A stretch of 48,163 bases of DNA from Deltaproteobacteria bacterium (GTDB lineage Bacteria > Desulfobacterota > Binatia > UBA12015), in contig VGTG01000023.1 of assembly GCA_016874795.1 (NCBI GenBank), forward strand, positions 1 to 48,163. The letters run 5' to 3'. The notes below the pieces were generated by a model, which was not told the DNA's origin, ran no database searches, and saw nothing but the letters and a program-made list of their open reading frames with translations. Made by a program: the position numbers and the translations under genes. Shown in pieces: positions 23,323 through 31,184 of the stretch. The first letter of the stretch is position 1. Each line of letters starts with the position of its first letter.

Positions 23323-24360
23323 TCAGACTCGAGAGGGCTCGCCGACGCGGACGACGAGCTTGCCGCGGTTGCCCCCGGCGAACATGCGACAGAACGCCGG
23401 CCCGGTCTGCTCGATGCCCTCGACGACTTCCTCGGCGCCGCGCAGACGCCCCTGCTTGAGCCAGCCTGCCAGCTCGTCGATCGCGGCGGGGTACTCGGCG
23501 ACGTAATCGGTCACCATGAAGCCCTGCAGGAGCGCGCGCTGGGTGATGATCTTGAACATGTTGAACGGTCCTGGCAGCGGCTTCGTGTCGTTGTAACCGG
23601 CCAGGGCACCGCACATGACCACGCGCGCCCCGATGCGCAGGTGCGCGAGGGCCGCGTCGAGCGTCGCACCGCCGACGTTGTCGAAGTAGACGTCGATGCC
23701 GTCGCCGCAGAGACGGGCGAGGCCCGCCTCGATCCCTTCGCCCGAGCGATAGTTGATCGCGCCGTCGAGCCCCATGTCGTCGACGAGCCAGCGGCACTTG
23801 TCGTCGCTGCTGGTCAGCCCGATCACCCGGCTGCCGTGGATTCGCGCGATCTGCGCCGCGACCGAGCCCACCGCGCCCGCCGCGGTGCTGACGAGGACCG
23901 TTTCGCCGGGCTTCGGCCGGCCGATGTCGCGCATCCCGAAGTAGGCCGTGAGGCCGGTCGGCCCGAGCACGCCGAGGTAGTGCGAGATCGGCACGGCGGG
24001 GTCGGGTGCGAGCTTCGTCATGTAGTCGTTGCCGTCCGCCAGCGAGAAGCTCTCCCAGCGGGTCCGCCCCATGACCAGGTCTCCGGGGGAATAGTCGGGG
24101 TGCTGCGACTCCACGACCTCGCCGAGGACGAGGCCCATCACCGGCTGGTTCAGCTCCATGGCGGGGAGGTAGCCATCGCCCGCTCCCTCGTTCATCCACT
24201 GGCGGAAGCCGGCGTCGAGCGAGAGATAGAGGTTGCGGATCAGGAATTGGCCGTCCGCGGGGCGCGGAACGGTCGTCTGCACGCACGCGAAATCCCCCTC
24301 CCTGGGGGGACCCTCAGGATGTGCGCGGAGAACCACCTGTGTGTTGACGCGCGAGCTCAT
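23323..24360 (-). CDS. Zinc-independent MDR NADP-dependent oxidoreductase (CurA/PTGR type)
   Basis: The 345-aa protein starts MSSRVNTQVVLRAHPEGPPR. It belongs to the medium-chain reductases that saturate alpha,beta-unsaturated carbonyls with NADPH. Visible are an N-terminal GroES-like region (PVMGLVLGEVVESQHPDYSP), YLGVLGPTGLTAYFGMRDIG, the nucleotide loop VSTAAGAVGSVAAQIA, and GIDVYFDNVGGATLDAAL. It is the first gene of the minus-strand unit that contains carotenoid oxygenase 2, where it could reduce enone or enal cleavage products. A similar gene enters the window at 47749-48163. Confidence 0.93.
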   Translation of the reverse strand: MSSRVNTQVVLRAHPEGPPREGDFACVQTTVPRPADGQFLIRNLYLSLDAGFRQWMNEGAGDGYLPAMELNQPVMGLVLGEVVESQHPDYSPGDLVMGRTRWESFSLADGNDYMTKLAPDPAVPISHYLGVLGPTGLTAYFGMRDIGRPKPGETVLVSTAAGAVGSVAAQIARIHGSRVIGLTSSDDKCRWLVDDMGLDGAINYRSGEGIEAGLARLCGDGIDVYFDNVGGATLDAALAHLRIGARVVMCGALAGYNDTKPLPGPFNMFKIITQRALLQGFMVTDYVAEYPAAIDELAGWLKQGRLRGAEEVVEGIEQTGPAFCRMFAGGNRGKLVVRVGEPSRV

Positions 24361-24523
24361 CTCCTGATCGGAACCTCCATCGATCCACCGGCGTCTCGGC
24401 AAGCCAGCCATTGGCCACGCGCTGCATCGTCGTGGCTGCGGCCTAGGCACGCGTGCGGATGCTCTTGCGATGCACCGGAACATCGGTGCCGATGCGCACG
24501 CGTATCGAGGATTGGGCGGGGTA

Positions 24524-24970
24524 TCAACGGGGTGCCTCGGCGTCGGGCGCGAGATGCTCGAGATCGAAGGTCCCGAGCGCGCAGGCACCACCGGAGGGCC
24601 GCAGGACGTGGATGACGTCGAGCTCGCAGAGCTGATCCGTCGAGGTCCGGAAGGCGAAGCCGCCCTGCATCTTCAAGCCGAAGCAGGGGGAGGGCAGGCG
24701 GCTCCGGATGATGGTGCCGTCGGTCAAGTGCAAGCGGATGGTCTGGTTGTCGACGATCTCGCTGCGCTCGATGCGGGCGATCGACACGCACGGACGAGCC
24801 GCAGGCAGCGCGCCCCCGGGGGGCACCGAGTGTGCGGAACGGGGCTGGTGGTCGGTCGCGCCACACGCACAGAGCGCGAGCGCGACCGCGAGGCCGCGCG
24901 CCGGGCGCAGACCGCACCGGCGCGCGGCCGAGCACCGGCTCGGGCGCGACCGGGGCGGCTGGATCGGCAT
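24524..24970 (-). CDS. DUF6491-like secreted lipoprotein
   Basis: The 148-aa protein has an Arg-rich start, a hydrophobic stretch and a lipobox-like LALCACG, suggesting a lipoprotein. The mature part CVSIARIERSEIVDNQTIRL, HLTDGTIIRSRLPSPCFGL and FAFRTSTDQLCELDVIHVL has the paired-Cys, short beta-strand pattern of DUF6491, a periplasmic family of unknown role. It starts 5 bp after the NAD(P)-binding gene, so the two are probably co-transcribed. Confidence 0.7.
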   Translation of the reverse strand: MPIQPPRSRPSRCSAARRCGLRPARGLAVALALCACGATDHQPRSAHSVPPGGALPAARPCVSIARIERSEIVDNQTIRLHLTDGTIIRSRLPSPCFGLKMQGGFAFRTSTDQLCELDVIHVLRPSGGACALGTFDLEHLAPDAEAPR

Positions 24971-24975
24971 GGGTC

Positions 24976-25851
24976 TCAACCCCTCCGCGCGAGCTCGGCG
25001 AAGTAGTCGCGCAGCGTCATCGTGCCGGCTCGTGGCGCGACGCCATCCACCTCGCCCGCGGTGACCAGGAACTCCGCGAGGTCGCCGAACTGGCGGTTCA
25101 GGAGGCCGATCACACGTGCGACGCCGCGCAGCAGCGGGACCGGAAGGTGCAAGAGCTTCGGTGGTTTGCCGAGCACCTCGAAGGCGAGCTCGGCCGCCTG
25201 CTGCTGCGTCAGGACGTCGGGACCGCCGGCTCCGAGCTCCGCGGCCGGCGACTCGATGGCGTCGACGCAGACTCGCGCCACGTCGGCGCCGTGGATCGGA
25301 TTCATCCGGTTGGTTCCGCTGCCGACGATGAACGCACGGCCGCGCTTCGCCATGTCGACCAGCACGCCCATGTCCGAGAAGTATCCCGACGGGCGCACGA
25401 TGCAGTGCGCGACACCCGAGGCGCGCAGCAGCGCGACGACCTGCTCGTGCGCGCGCACGATCGCCAGGTGCGCGAGCGCATCCGGATCCCACAGCGACAC
25501 GTAGACGAGCTTCCGCGCGCCCGCCGCACGCGCCGCCTCGAACACGTTGCGGTTGGCCGCGAAGTCGACCTGCTCGAAGGACAGCCCGTCGCGCTGGCGC
25601 GAGATGCCGAGCGACGAGAACGCGACGTCGATGCCGTCGAACAGCCCGTGCAACGTCTCCGGACGCGTCGCCTCGCCGACGAAGACCTCGTCGCACTGCT
25701 CGCGAACCGCGGGTGCTGCGAACGGCCCCGGCTCCGCCAGCCGCTGCGCGTCACGGGTCAGCGCGCGCACGAAGTACCCGCGATGCTTCAGCTCGCGGAC
25801 CACGTACCTGCCCACGTACCCACTCGACCCGGCCACGACGACGCGACGCAT
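24976..25851 (-). CDS. NAD(P)-binding atypical SDR (NmrA-like) protein
   Basis: The 291-aa protein starts MRRVVVAGSSGYVGRYVVRE; an ATG at 25866 would add five residues. The GxxGxxG dinucleotide loop is at residues 8-14. DGIDVAFSSLGISRQRDGLS, GARKLVYVSLWDP and HCIVRPSGYFSDMG are typical of extended or atypical SDRs that lack the canonical Tyr-Lys pair. Family members reduce quinones, act in complex assembly or sense NAD(P) state. It leads a two-gene unit with the DUF6491-like gene. Confidence 0.88.
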   Translation of the reverse strand: MRRVVVAGSSGYVGRYVVRELKHRGYFVRALTRDAQRLAEPGPFAAPAVREQCDEVFVGEATRPETLHGLFDGIDVAFSSLGISRQRDGLSFEQVDFAANRNVFEAARAAGARKLVYVSLWDPDALAHLAIVRAHEQVVALLRASGVAHCIVRPSGYFSDMGVLVDMAKRGRAFIVGSGTNRMNPIHGADVARVCVDAIESPAAELGAGGPDVLTQQQAAELAFEVLGKPPKLLHLPVPLLRGVARVIGLLNRQFGDLAEFLVTAGEVDGVAPRAGTMTLRDYFAELARRG

Positions 25852-25974
25852 GGCGGAGGATGGCACGCGAGGGCGGTGCCGTGCGAGCGCGTCGCGCGCG
25901 CGGCGTCCGTGGTCGGGCGAGATCTCGTCGAGCGCGCGTCCGCTGGTCTCCCGGAAACATGCACAGGACGACGT

Positions 25975-26114
25975 CGGTACGCGGTCGGGAAGAGCTCGAT
26001 GCTGAACAGGGAGAGCAGCACGCTGCCGCGCCCGAAGAACAGCATGGCGACCCGGAGGACGGGCAGCAGGATGGCTGGCGCGTTGTAGAAGGACACGATC
26101 GCGCCCGGCGTCAT
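25975..26114 (-). pseudogene. MFS transporter fragment
   Basis: A minus-strand frame reads IVSFYNAPAILLPVLRVAML and RGSVLLSLFSIELFPTAYR. The last part matches the IELFPTxxR loop before a late transmembrane helix of sugar/aromatic-acid MFS transporters. Only about 45 residues are recognisable, and the frame is lost beyond FPTAYRR. It lies next to an SDR scrap on the other strand. Confidence 0.55.
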
Positions 26115-26120
26115 CGAGAC

Positions 26121-26303
26121 GCCGGTACGAGCCCGCTCATCGCGCAGGGTGGGCCCGGGGACCCGAAGGAAGTGGTTCCGCTCGGCGGGCGCTGGGGCAA
26201 GCCCGAGGAGGTCGCCGATGTGGCGCCCTTCCTCGCCGCACTGGTTTCGGCCTATATCACCGGCGAGGCGATCGTCGTCGACGCCGGATTCCTGCTTCAG
26301 TGA
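26121..26303 (+). pseudogene. C-terminal fragment of a short-chain dehydrogenase
   Basis: The plus strand reads VVPLGGRWGKPEEVADVAPF, LAALVSAYITGEAIVVDAG and FLLQ before TGA 26301-26303. This is the end of a classical SDR (GRxGxPEEVA...YITGxxxxVDGG). The Rossmann fold and the catalytic Tyr-Lys are missing. It is 28 bp before an intact NTF2-fold gene and was probably part of that operon. Confidence 0.85.
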
Positions 26304-26331
26304 CGACGCGAACGAGCGAGGGAGGAACGTC

Positions 26332-26760
26332 ATGAACGCTGGTGTGCTGGACATCGAACGCTTCGAGGTCCCCGGGCGGAGCGCGCGCGAGCAGCGCAAC
26401 GCGGCGCGGGCGAGAGAGATCTTCCTCGCCTTCTCGCGCAGCGACTTCGGCTACCTGTTCGCGAACCTGGCGCCTGGCGGGCAGGTCGAGGTGGTCGGGC
26501 TCTCACCCGAGCGCATGGGGCGCCACGCGCAGAACCCGAACCTCATCCCCGAGCTGTTCCCGCAGGGCATGTGCTTCCGGATCGTCGAAACGATCGCCGA
26601 GGGCGACGCCGTCTGTGTGCGCTGGGAGGACGAGGCCGCGACGAGCACGGGCAAGACCTATCGCAACAAAGGCGTCACCATCTTTCGCTTCGACGACGAG
26701 GGGCGAGTCGCTGGTTCGGTCGAGTATCTCGACCCCAATCAGTTCCTGGAGGTTCTCTGA
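26332..26760 (+). CDS. SnoaL/NTF2-fold protein
   Basis: The 142-aa protein starts MNAGVLDIERFEVPGRSARE after GGAGG. Its length is normal for NTF2-like isomerases and hydratases. Recognisable parts are AREIFLAFSRSDFGYLFANL, AEGDAVCVRWEDEAATSTG and YRNKGVTIFRFDDEGRVAG. The fold forms a small cone-shaped pocket; the substrate is unknown. It follows the SDR fragment, its likely former partner. Confidence 0.82.
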   Translation: MNAGVLDIERFEVPGRSAREQRNAARAREIFLAFSRSDFGYLFANLAPGGQVEVVGLSPERMGRHAQNPNLIPELFPQGMCFRIVETIAEGDAVCVRWEDEAATSTGKTYRNKGVTIFRFDDEGRVAGSVEYLDPNQFLEVL

Positions 26761-26913
26761 GCCATGGGCGCCCACGCCATCACACCGCTGCCGGACCGAG
26801 GGCGGACCGGAGAAAGCTCCCCGGCGTGACGAGGTGATGGGCCGGGGATCGCGGCCGGGTCGCCGTCGATGCTCACATTCGGCGGCGCGACGACTCGAGC
26901 ACCCGCAGCGCGC

Positions 26914-27951
26914 TCACGACCGGCTCGATGTGTCGAGGGTGTCGGCGGCGAGCTCGTCGACGAGGGAGCTGAGCTGTGCGATCGATGGAAACGTGACCTC
27001 GCGAGGCGCGTCGCGGGAGCCCGGCACGACGCGCACGAAGTCGATCCCCAGATCGCGGATCTCGAGGAATCGGGCACGCGCTTCGTCGAGCGGGCCGGCG
27101 ATCCCGAAACGGTGGATGAACTCGGGCTCCAGCGACTGGGCGTGCGAGCCGGCGGCTGCACCGTGGTGAGTCATGTCGTAGTCGGTGCGCATCGTCGCCG
27201 CTGCTTTGCGAACCGCCTCCGGCAGGTCGTCGATCCGCATGCCTGGGAATCCCGAGAAGTGGGCAAAGCTGGCGACTCCGCCGCGCACGGCTTCGCGCGC
27301 GACCGCCGGGTCGTCGTGGACGACGCAGTTGATGTAGGCGCCGAGGCGGATTTCGCCGGGGTCACGGCCGGCTGCTTCCGCGCCCCGCCGGGCTCGGGCG
27401 ATGCAGTCCTCGAGTCGTTCGACATCGGCGCCGACCGCGAAGCAGATGCGATCGGCGAGGCGGGCAGACAGCTCGATCACCTTGGGGCCGGTCGCCGACA
27501 CCTCGATGGGCACGCGCGGGATCTCGATCTCGTCGAGCCACTCGATGCGGCTCGGCGTGCCGTCGCGATCCACCGACTTGCCGTCGAGGTAGTCCCGAAG
27601 GCGCCGGAGGTAGAGCTCGAACTCCGCGAGAGTTGCGGGACGCCGTCCGATCTTGGCCATCGAGGAGTCGCCGCGACCGATGCCGATCACGAGTCGTCCG
27701 CCGCTCGCCACCTGGACGCCGAGCGCAGCCGAGGCGGTGACCGCCGGGTCACGGCTCACCGGGTTCGTCACACCGGTGCCGAGCTCGATGCGAGTCGTTG
27801 CGGTCGCGGCGAGGATCATCTGGCTCCACGTCTCCGGCGTGAGGTTCTGGGTGTCCGCGAACACGATGCTGCGAAAGCCGAGCTCCTCGATTCGTCGTGC
27901 GATGTCGGCGGTGTTGGTCGGATGAGGGAAGAACAGCAAGCCCAGGTCCAT
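26914..27951 (-). CDS. LLM-class flavin/F420-dependent oxidoreductase 3
   Basis: A 345-aa protein beginning MDLGLLFFPHPTNTADIARR. LLM signatures include IEELGFRSIVFADTQNL, TRIELGTGVTNPVSRDP and VASGGRLVIGIGRGDSSMAK; IPRVPIEVSATGPKVIELSA is also typical. It is longer than the two LLM proteins near 20 kb and belongs to a different subfamily close to F420-dependent methylene-H4MPT-reductase-like proteins. A TetR remnant lies 70 bp upstream on the same strand and may once have regulated it. Confidence 0.92.
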   Translation of the reverse strand: MDLGLLFFPHPTNTADIARRIEELGFRSIVFADTQNLTPETWSQMILAATATTRIELGTGVTNPVSRDPAVTASAALGVQVASGGRLVIGIGRGDSSMAKIGRRPATLAEFELYLRRLRDYLDGKSVDRDGTPSRIEWLDEIEIPRVPIEVSATGPKVIELSARLADRICFAVGADVERLEDCIARARRGAEAAGRDPGEIRLGAYINCVVHDDPAVAREAVRGGVASFAHFSGFPGMRIDDLPEAVRKAAATMRTDYDMTHHGAAAGSHAQSLEPEFIHRFGIAGPLDEARARFLEIRDLGIDFVRVVPGSRDAPREVTFPSIAQLSSLVDELAADTLDTSSRS

Positions 27952-28021
27952 CGTCAGGTTCCTCCTGTGTGATCGCTTCCGTGGTCTCGGTCGAGTTCGG
28001 TGTACGTGGCTCGCGGGCCCG

Positions 28022-28580
28022 CTATGCCGCCAACCAGCTCCGCGAGGCTCGCCGGAAGGCGTCGTCGAGTCGGCGGCGGCCGTCGGCGGTCAAGCAGGGG
28101 TCGAGCACGGCGCGGTGGTGCTCGATGCCGCGAGCATGGTGCGACCACTCGGTCTCCCCCACGTGCTCGAACTCGTCGAGGTGGTCGAGCCAGTAGCGGC
28201 TGACGACCCACAGTGACCGGGCGAATACGCGGAGATCGACGTCGAGGGAACGGCGGAGTAGCCCGTCGTCGCGGAATCGCTCGATGAGTCGCTCGAGTCG
28301 GGCCAGGTCGGCAGCCAGCTCGGGCGGGGCACTCCGAGGAAGGTCGGTATCGACGAGCTGGGCGCGGTCGCGGAGGAGGAACCGATACCGCCACACCAGC
28401 TCCATCGAGGAGGTGACGTGGTGGACGTAGTCGGTGCACACGTCGTCGGTGGGACCGAGCGCCTCGCGACGGCTCAGCACGGCGCGGGCCTCGTCGCGCA
28501 GCGCCTTCACGAGGTCGAGCTTCGCCGGGAAGTGGTAGGTGAGGTTGCCCTGGCGGATGCCGGCAGCCGCACCGGAAGCC
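28022..28580 (-). pseudogene. TetR-family regulator lacking most of its DNA-binding domain
   Basis: The recognisable protein starts inside the HTH (GIRQGNLTYHFPAKLDLVKA, the turn and recognition-helix end) and continues through an intact-looking ligand domain to RRASRSWLAA. The first ~35-40 residues (helices 1-2) are missing and replaced by unrelated sequence (GRSHDRRAASG). A GTG at 28606 keeps the frame open, but the product could not bind DNA normally. The break coincides with the 5' break of the DUF4336 gene on the other strand at ~28.58 kb. Confidence 0.8.
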
Positions 28581-29091
28581 GCACGACGGTCATGCGATCG
28601 CCCCACCGAGCAAGGTGCATCACTTCTTCGTCGGCGCGTACGGGAAGGCCTATCCGGAGGCGAAGCTCCACGCGGCTCCCGGCCTCGCCGAGAAGAAGAA
28701 GGACGTCCGGTTCGACGGCGAACTGGACGACGCGCCGGCGCCCGAGTGGAGAGCCGTCCTCGATCAGGTCGTCGTCCGTGGTGCGCCGCTCATGAACGAG
28801 GTCGTCTTCTTCCACCGGCCGAGCCGGACGCTGATCTTGACGGACCTCGCCTTCCACATGCCGACGGCACCGGCGGGACGGGCGCGGATCTTCTGCTGGC
28901 TCGTCGGCGCGACCGGGTTCTTCGGGCCGCACCGGATCGTGCGCTTCGGGATCCGCGACCGCGAGGCGGCGCGCGGCTCGCTCCGGCGCATCCTCGAGTG
29001 GGACTTCGACCGCGTCCTCGTCACGCACGGCGAGGTCCTCGAGAGGGACGGGAAGCGGCGCTTCGCCGAGGGCTTCGCCGCGTTCCTCTGA
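28578..29091 (+). pseudogene. 5'-truncated DUF4336 (metallo-beta-lactamase-like) gene
   Basis: The plus strand reads SKVHHFFVGAYGKAYPEAKL, HAAPGLAEKKKDVRFDGEL, VVFFHRPSRTLILTDLAFHM and WDFDRVLVTHGEVLERDG, ending GFAAFL. This is DUF4336, an MBL-fold-like family. The family is normally ~230 aa; the first ~70 residues are lost. The ATG at 28615 could still yield a ~158-aa product, but the N-terminal strand and part of the metal site would be missing. Confidence 0.75.
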
Positions 29092-29129
29092 GCGCCGGGC
29101 TCGGCTACCTGGGTGCGCGGCTTCGCGCC

Positions 29130-29336
29130 GCCGAGCGGGTGAGCCGGCTCGATCTTCCACTGATCGAGCAGGAAGCGCTGCGCGTGCCAGGTGTTCCAGT
29201 GCTCCGTCAAGTACGCGACGCGTTCTGCGTCGTCGAAGCGGAACACGAAGCAGTAGACGTTCGCGTAGTCGCGTCCTCCGTGCGTCTTCGCGCGCATCGT
29301 GTGCTGGCGGACGACGAAGGAGCCGTCAGCGAGCAC
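29130..29336 (-). pseudogene. SnoaL-like fragment
   Basis: The minus strand reads LADGSFVVRQHTMRAKTHGG, RDYANVYCFVFRFDDAERVA and YLTEHWNTWHAQRFLLDQW, the C-terminal half of an NTF2/SnoaL-fold protein. An in-frame TAG just upstream (near 29354) and loss of homology show 5' truncation. The frame then runs on through the antisense of the DUF4336 relic with no natural stop, so the 3' end is also disturbed. Confidence 0.7.
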
Positions 29337-29382
29337 GACGACGTCGTCCTACTGCACCGTCGTGAGATCGTACGCGTCGACG

Positions 29383-29631
29383 CTCCTGAAGGAGCAGGCC
29401 GATCTCTCGATCTTCGTCGTCGGGCACACGGACTCGACGGGCGAGCTCGCGCACAACCTGAGGCTCTCCGAGGCGCGCGCCGCCGCCGTCGTGAAGGCGT
29501 TGACCAGCCGGTACGGCATCGCGGGCGCACGGCTCGACCCGCACGGCGCCGGACCGCTCGCGCCGGTCGCTCCGAACGCGAGCGAGGAGGGACGCCAGCA
29601 GAATCGTCGCGTGGAGCTCGTGAATCGGTAG
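29383..29631 (+). pseudogene. C-terminal OmpA-like peptidoglycan-binding fragment
   Basis: The plus strand reads LLKEQADLSIFVVGHTDSTG, HNLRLSEARAAAVVKALTSR and SEEGRQQNRRVELVNR before TAG. VxGHTDxxG, LSxxRAxxVxxxL and NRRVEL are the OmpA/MotB C-terminal signature. The outer-membrane or lipoprotein N-terminus is missing; the break is at ~29.38 kb, a few bases from the break of the SnoaL fragment on the other strand. Confidence 0.8.
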
Positions 29632-29655
29632 GCGAAGCAATGGTAGGGAGCCGGG

Positions 29656-30810
29656 ATGCCCGAGAACGACCCGAGACCCCTCGCCGGCGTGACGATCGTC
29701 GATCTCACGCGCGTCCTCGCCGGTCCGTACTGCACGCTCGTCCTTTCGAACCTCGGCGCGCGCGTGATCAAGGTCGAGCGCCCCGTCCGAGGAGACGACG
29801 TCCGCGACGTCGGGCCGTTCCGCGGCGGCTTCAGCCTCTACTTCGCGGCGCTCAACTACGACAAGGAGTCGATCGAGGTCGACCTCAAGTCGGAGGCGGG
29901 GCGCTCGGTCTTCGAGCGCCTGCTCGACCGCGCCGACGTGCTCGTCGAGAACTTCCGTCCCGGGACGCTGGAGAAGCTCGGCTACGGCTGGGAGGCGCTG
30001 CACGCGCGCTGGCCGCGTCTCATCTACGGCGCCGCTTCGGGATTCGGGCACACGGGGCCGATGAGCCGTCGTCCGGCGTACGACCTCGTCGCGCAGGCGA
30101 TGAGCGGGATGATGAGCTTGACAGGATATCCCGATCAGCCGCCGGCACGCGTCGGCGTCTCGATCGGCGACATGGCGGCGGCTCTCTTCCTATCCGTCGG
30201 CCTCTGCGCGGCGCTCTACAAGCGGCGCGAGACGGGTCAGGGGGTGATGGTCGACGTCGCGATGCTCGACGCGCAGATCGCGATCCTCGAGAACGCGCTG
30301 ACGCGCCATCTCGTGACGGGCGACCTGCCGCAGCGGACGGGGACGCGGCATCCGAACATCTCGCCGTTCCAGGCGTTCGAGACGAGCGACGGGCGGCTCG
30401 TCGTCTGCGCCGGGCACGACGAGCTGTACCATGTCTTCTGCGACAAGATCGGGCGTCCCGAGATGAAGTCGGATCCGCGCTTCGTCACCGCCGACGACCG
30501 CCGCGTGAACGTTGCGGCGATGCAGGAGGAGGTCGAGAGCGTACTCCGCACGCGCCCGACCGCGCACTGGCTCGAGGTCTTCGAGGCCGCGGGAACGCCG
30601 TGCGCACCGGTGAACACGGTCGCGGACGCGGTCCGGCTGCCGCAGGTCGAGGCGCGCGAGATGCTCCGCGCGATCCCGGATCCGCGGATCGGGACTCTCT
30701 GGGTCGCGGGCAACCCGATCAAGATCTCCGGCGTCGCCGAGCCGGCGACGCACCGGCCCCCGCCGGACGTCGGTGCAGACGGAGCGAGGATCCTCGCAGA
30801 GCTCGATTAG
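29656..30810 (+). CDS. CaiB/BaiF family (class III) CoA-transferase
   Basis: A 384-aa protein starting MPENDPRPLAGVTIVDLTRV. Family marks are LAGPYCTLVLSNLGARVIKV, LVENFRPGTLEKLGYGW, GFGHTGPMSRRPAYDLVAQA and the catalytic Asp172 in SIGDMAAAL. The C-terminal PNISPFQAFETSDGRLVVCA and GTPCAPVNTVADA are also standard. It moves CoA between carboxylic acids in the cytoplasm and would activate an acid for the acyl-CoA chemistry suggested by the dehydrogenase and thiolase genes in the window. It starts 25 bp after the OmpA relic. Confidence 0.95.
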   Translation: MPENDPRPLAGVTIVDLTRVLAGPYCTLVLSNLGARVIKVERPVRGDDVRDVGPFRGGFSLYFAALNYDKESIEVDLKSEAGRSVFERLLDRADVLVENFRPGTLEKLGYGWEALHARWPRLIYGAASGFGHTGPMSRRPAYDLVAQAMSGMMSLTGYPDQPPARVGVSIGDMAAALFLSVGLCAALYKRRETGQGVMVDVAMLDAQIAILENALTRHLVTGDLPQRTGTRHPNISPFQAFETSDGRLVVCAGHDELYHVFCDKIGRPEMKSDPRFVTADDRRVNVAAMQEEVESVLRTRPTAHWLEVFEAAGTPCAPVNTVADAVRLPQVEAREMLRAIPDPRIGTLWVAGNPIKISGVAEPATHRPPPDVGADGARILAELD

Positions 30811-31184
30811 CTCACGGAGGACAGAGATCTCCCCGGTATCTCGCCAGACACACGAGTGTGCTGCCGAGGCGCATGACCTGACTCGGCAGCAGATCCTCGT
30901 TGCGGCTCGGTCAGAACGTGGAGGACATCGCCAGGATCCCTCCCGGAGCACGGGCCAAGGTCCAGACCGCGTTGATGAAGAGAAGCTCCACCTGTCGCCG
31001 GCGCAGCTCGGCCAGGTCGAGGAGATCAACGCCGACAAGATGTAGGGCGTGCTGACCGGCTCGAGCGGCTTCCCCATGAAGATACACAGCGCACGATAGA
31101 AGAAGCTCCAGGAGACGAACGCTGCGGAGTAGGAAGAAAGGCTCTCGTCTCGGGGCACCGAGATTTGATAGGACTCGTCTGCGC
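30811..31184. other. Intergenic stretch with a possible gene remnant
   Basis: No complete gene is seen. A plus-strand frame ending at 31045 has a short protein-like tail (EEKLHLSPAQLGQVEEINA) reminiscent of the LTPEQ helix of Spy/CpxP-type or Lys/Glu-rich small periplasmic proteins, but it is too short to assign. The lysyl-oxidase promoter should lie near 31100-31180. Confidence 0.35.
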
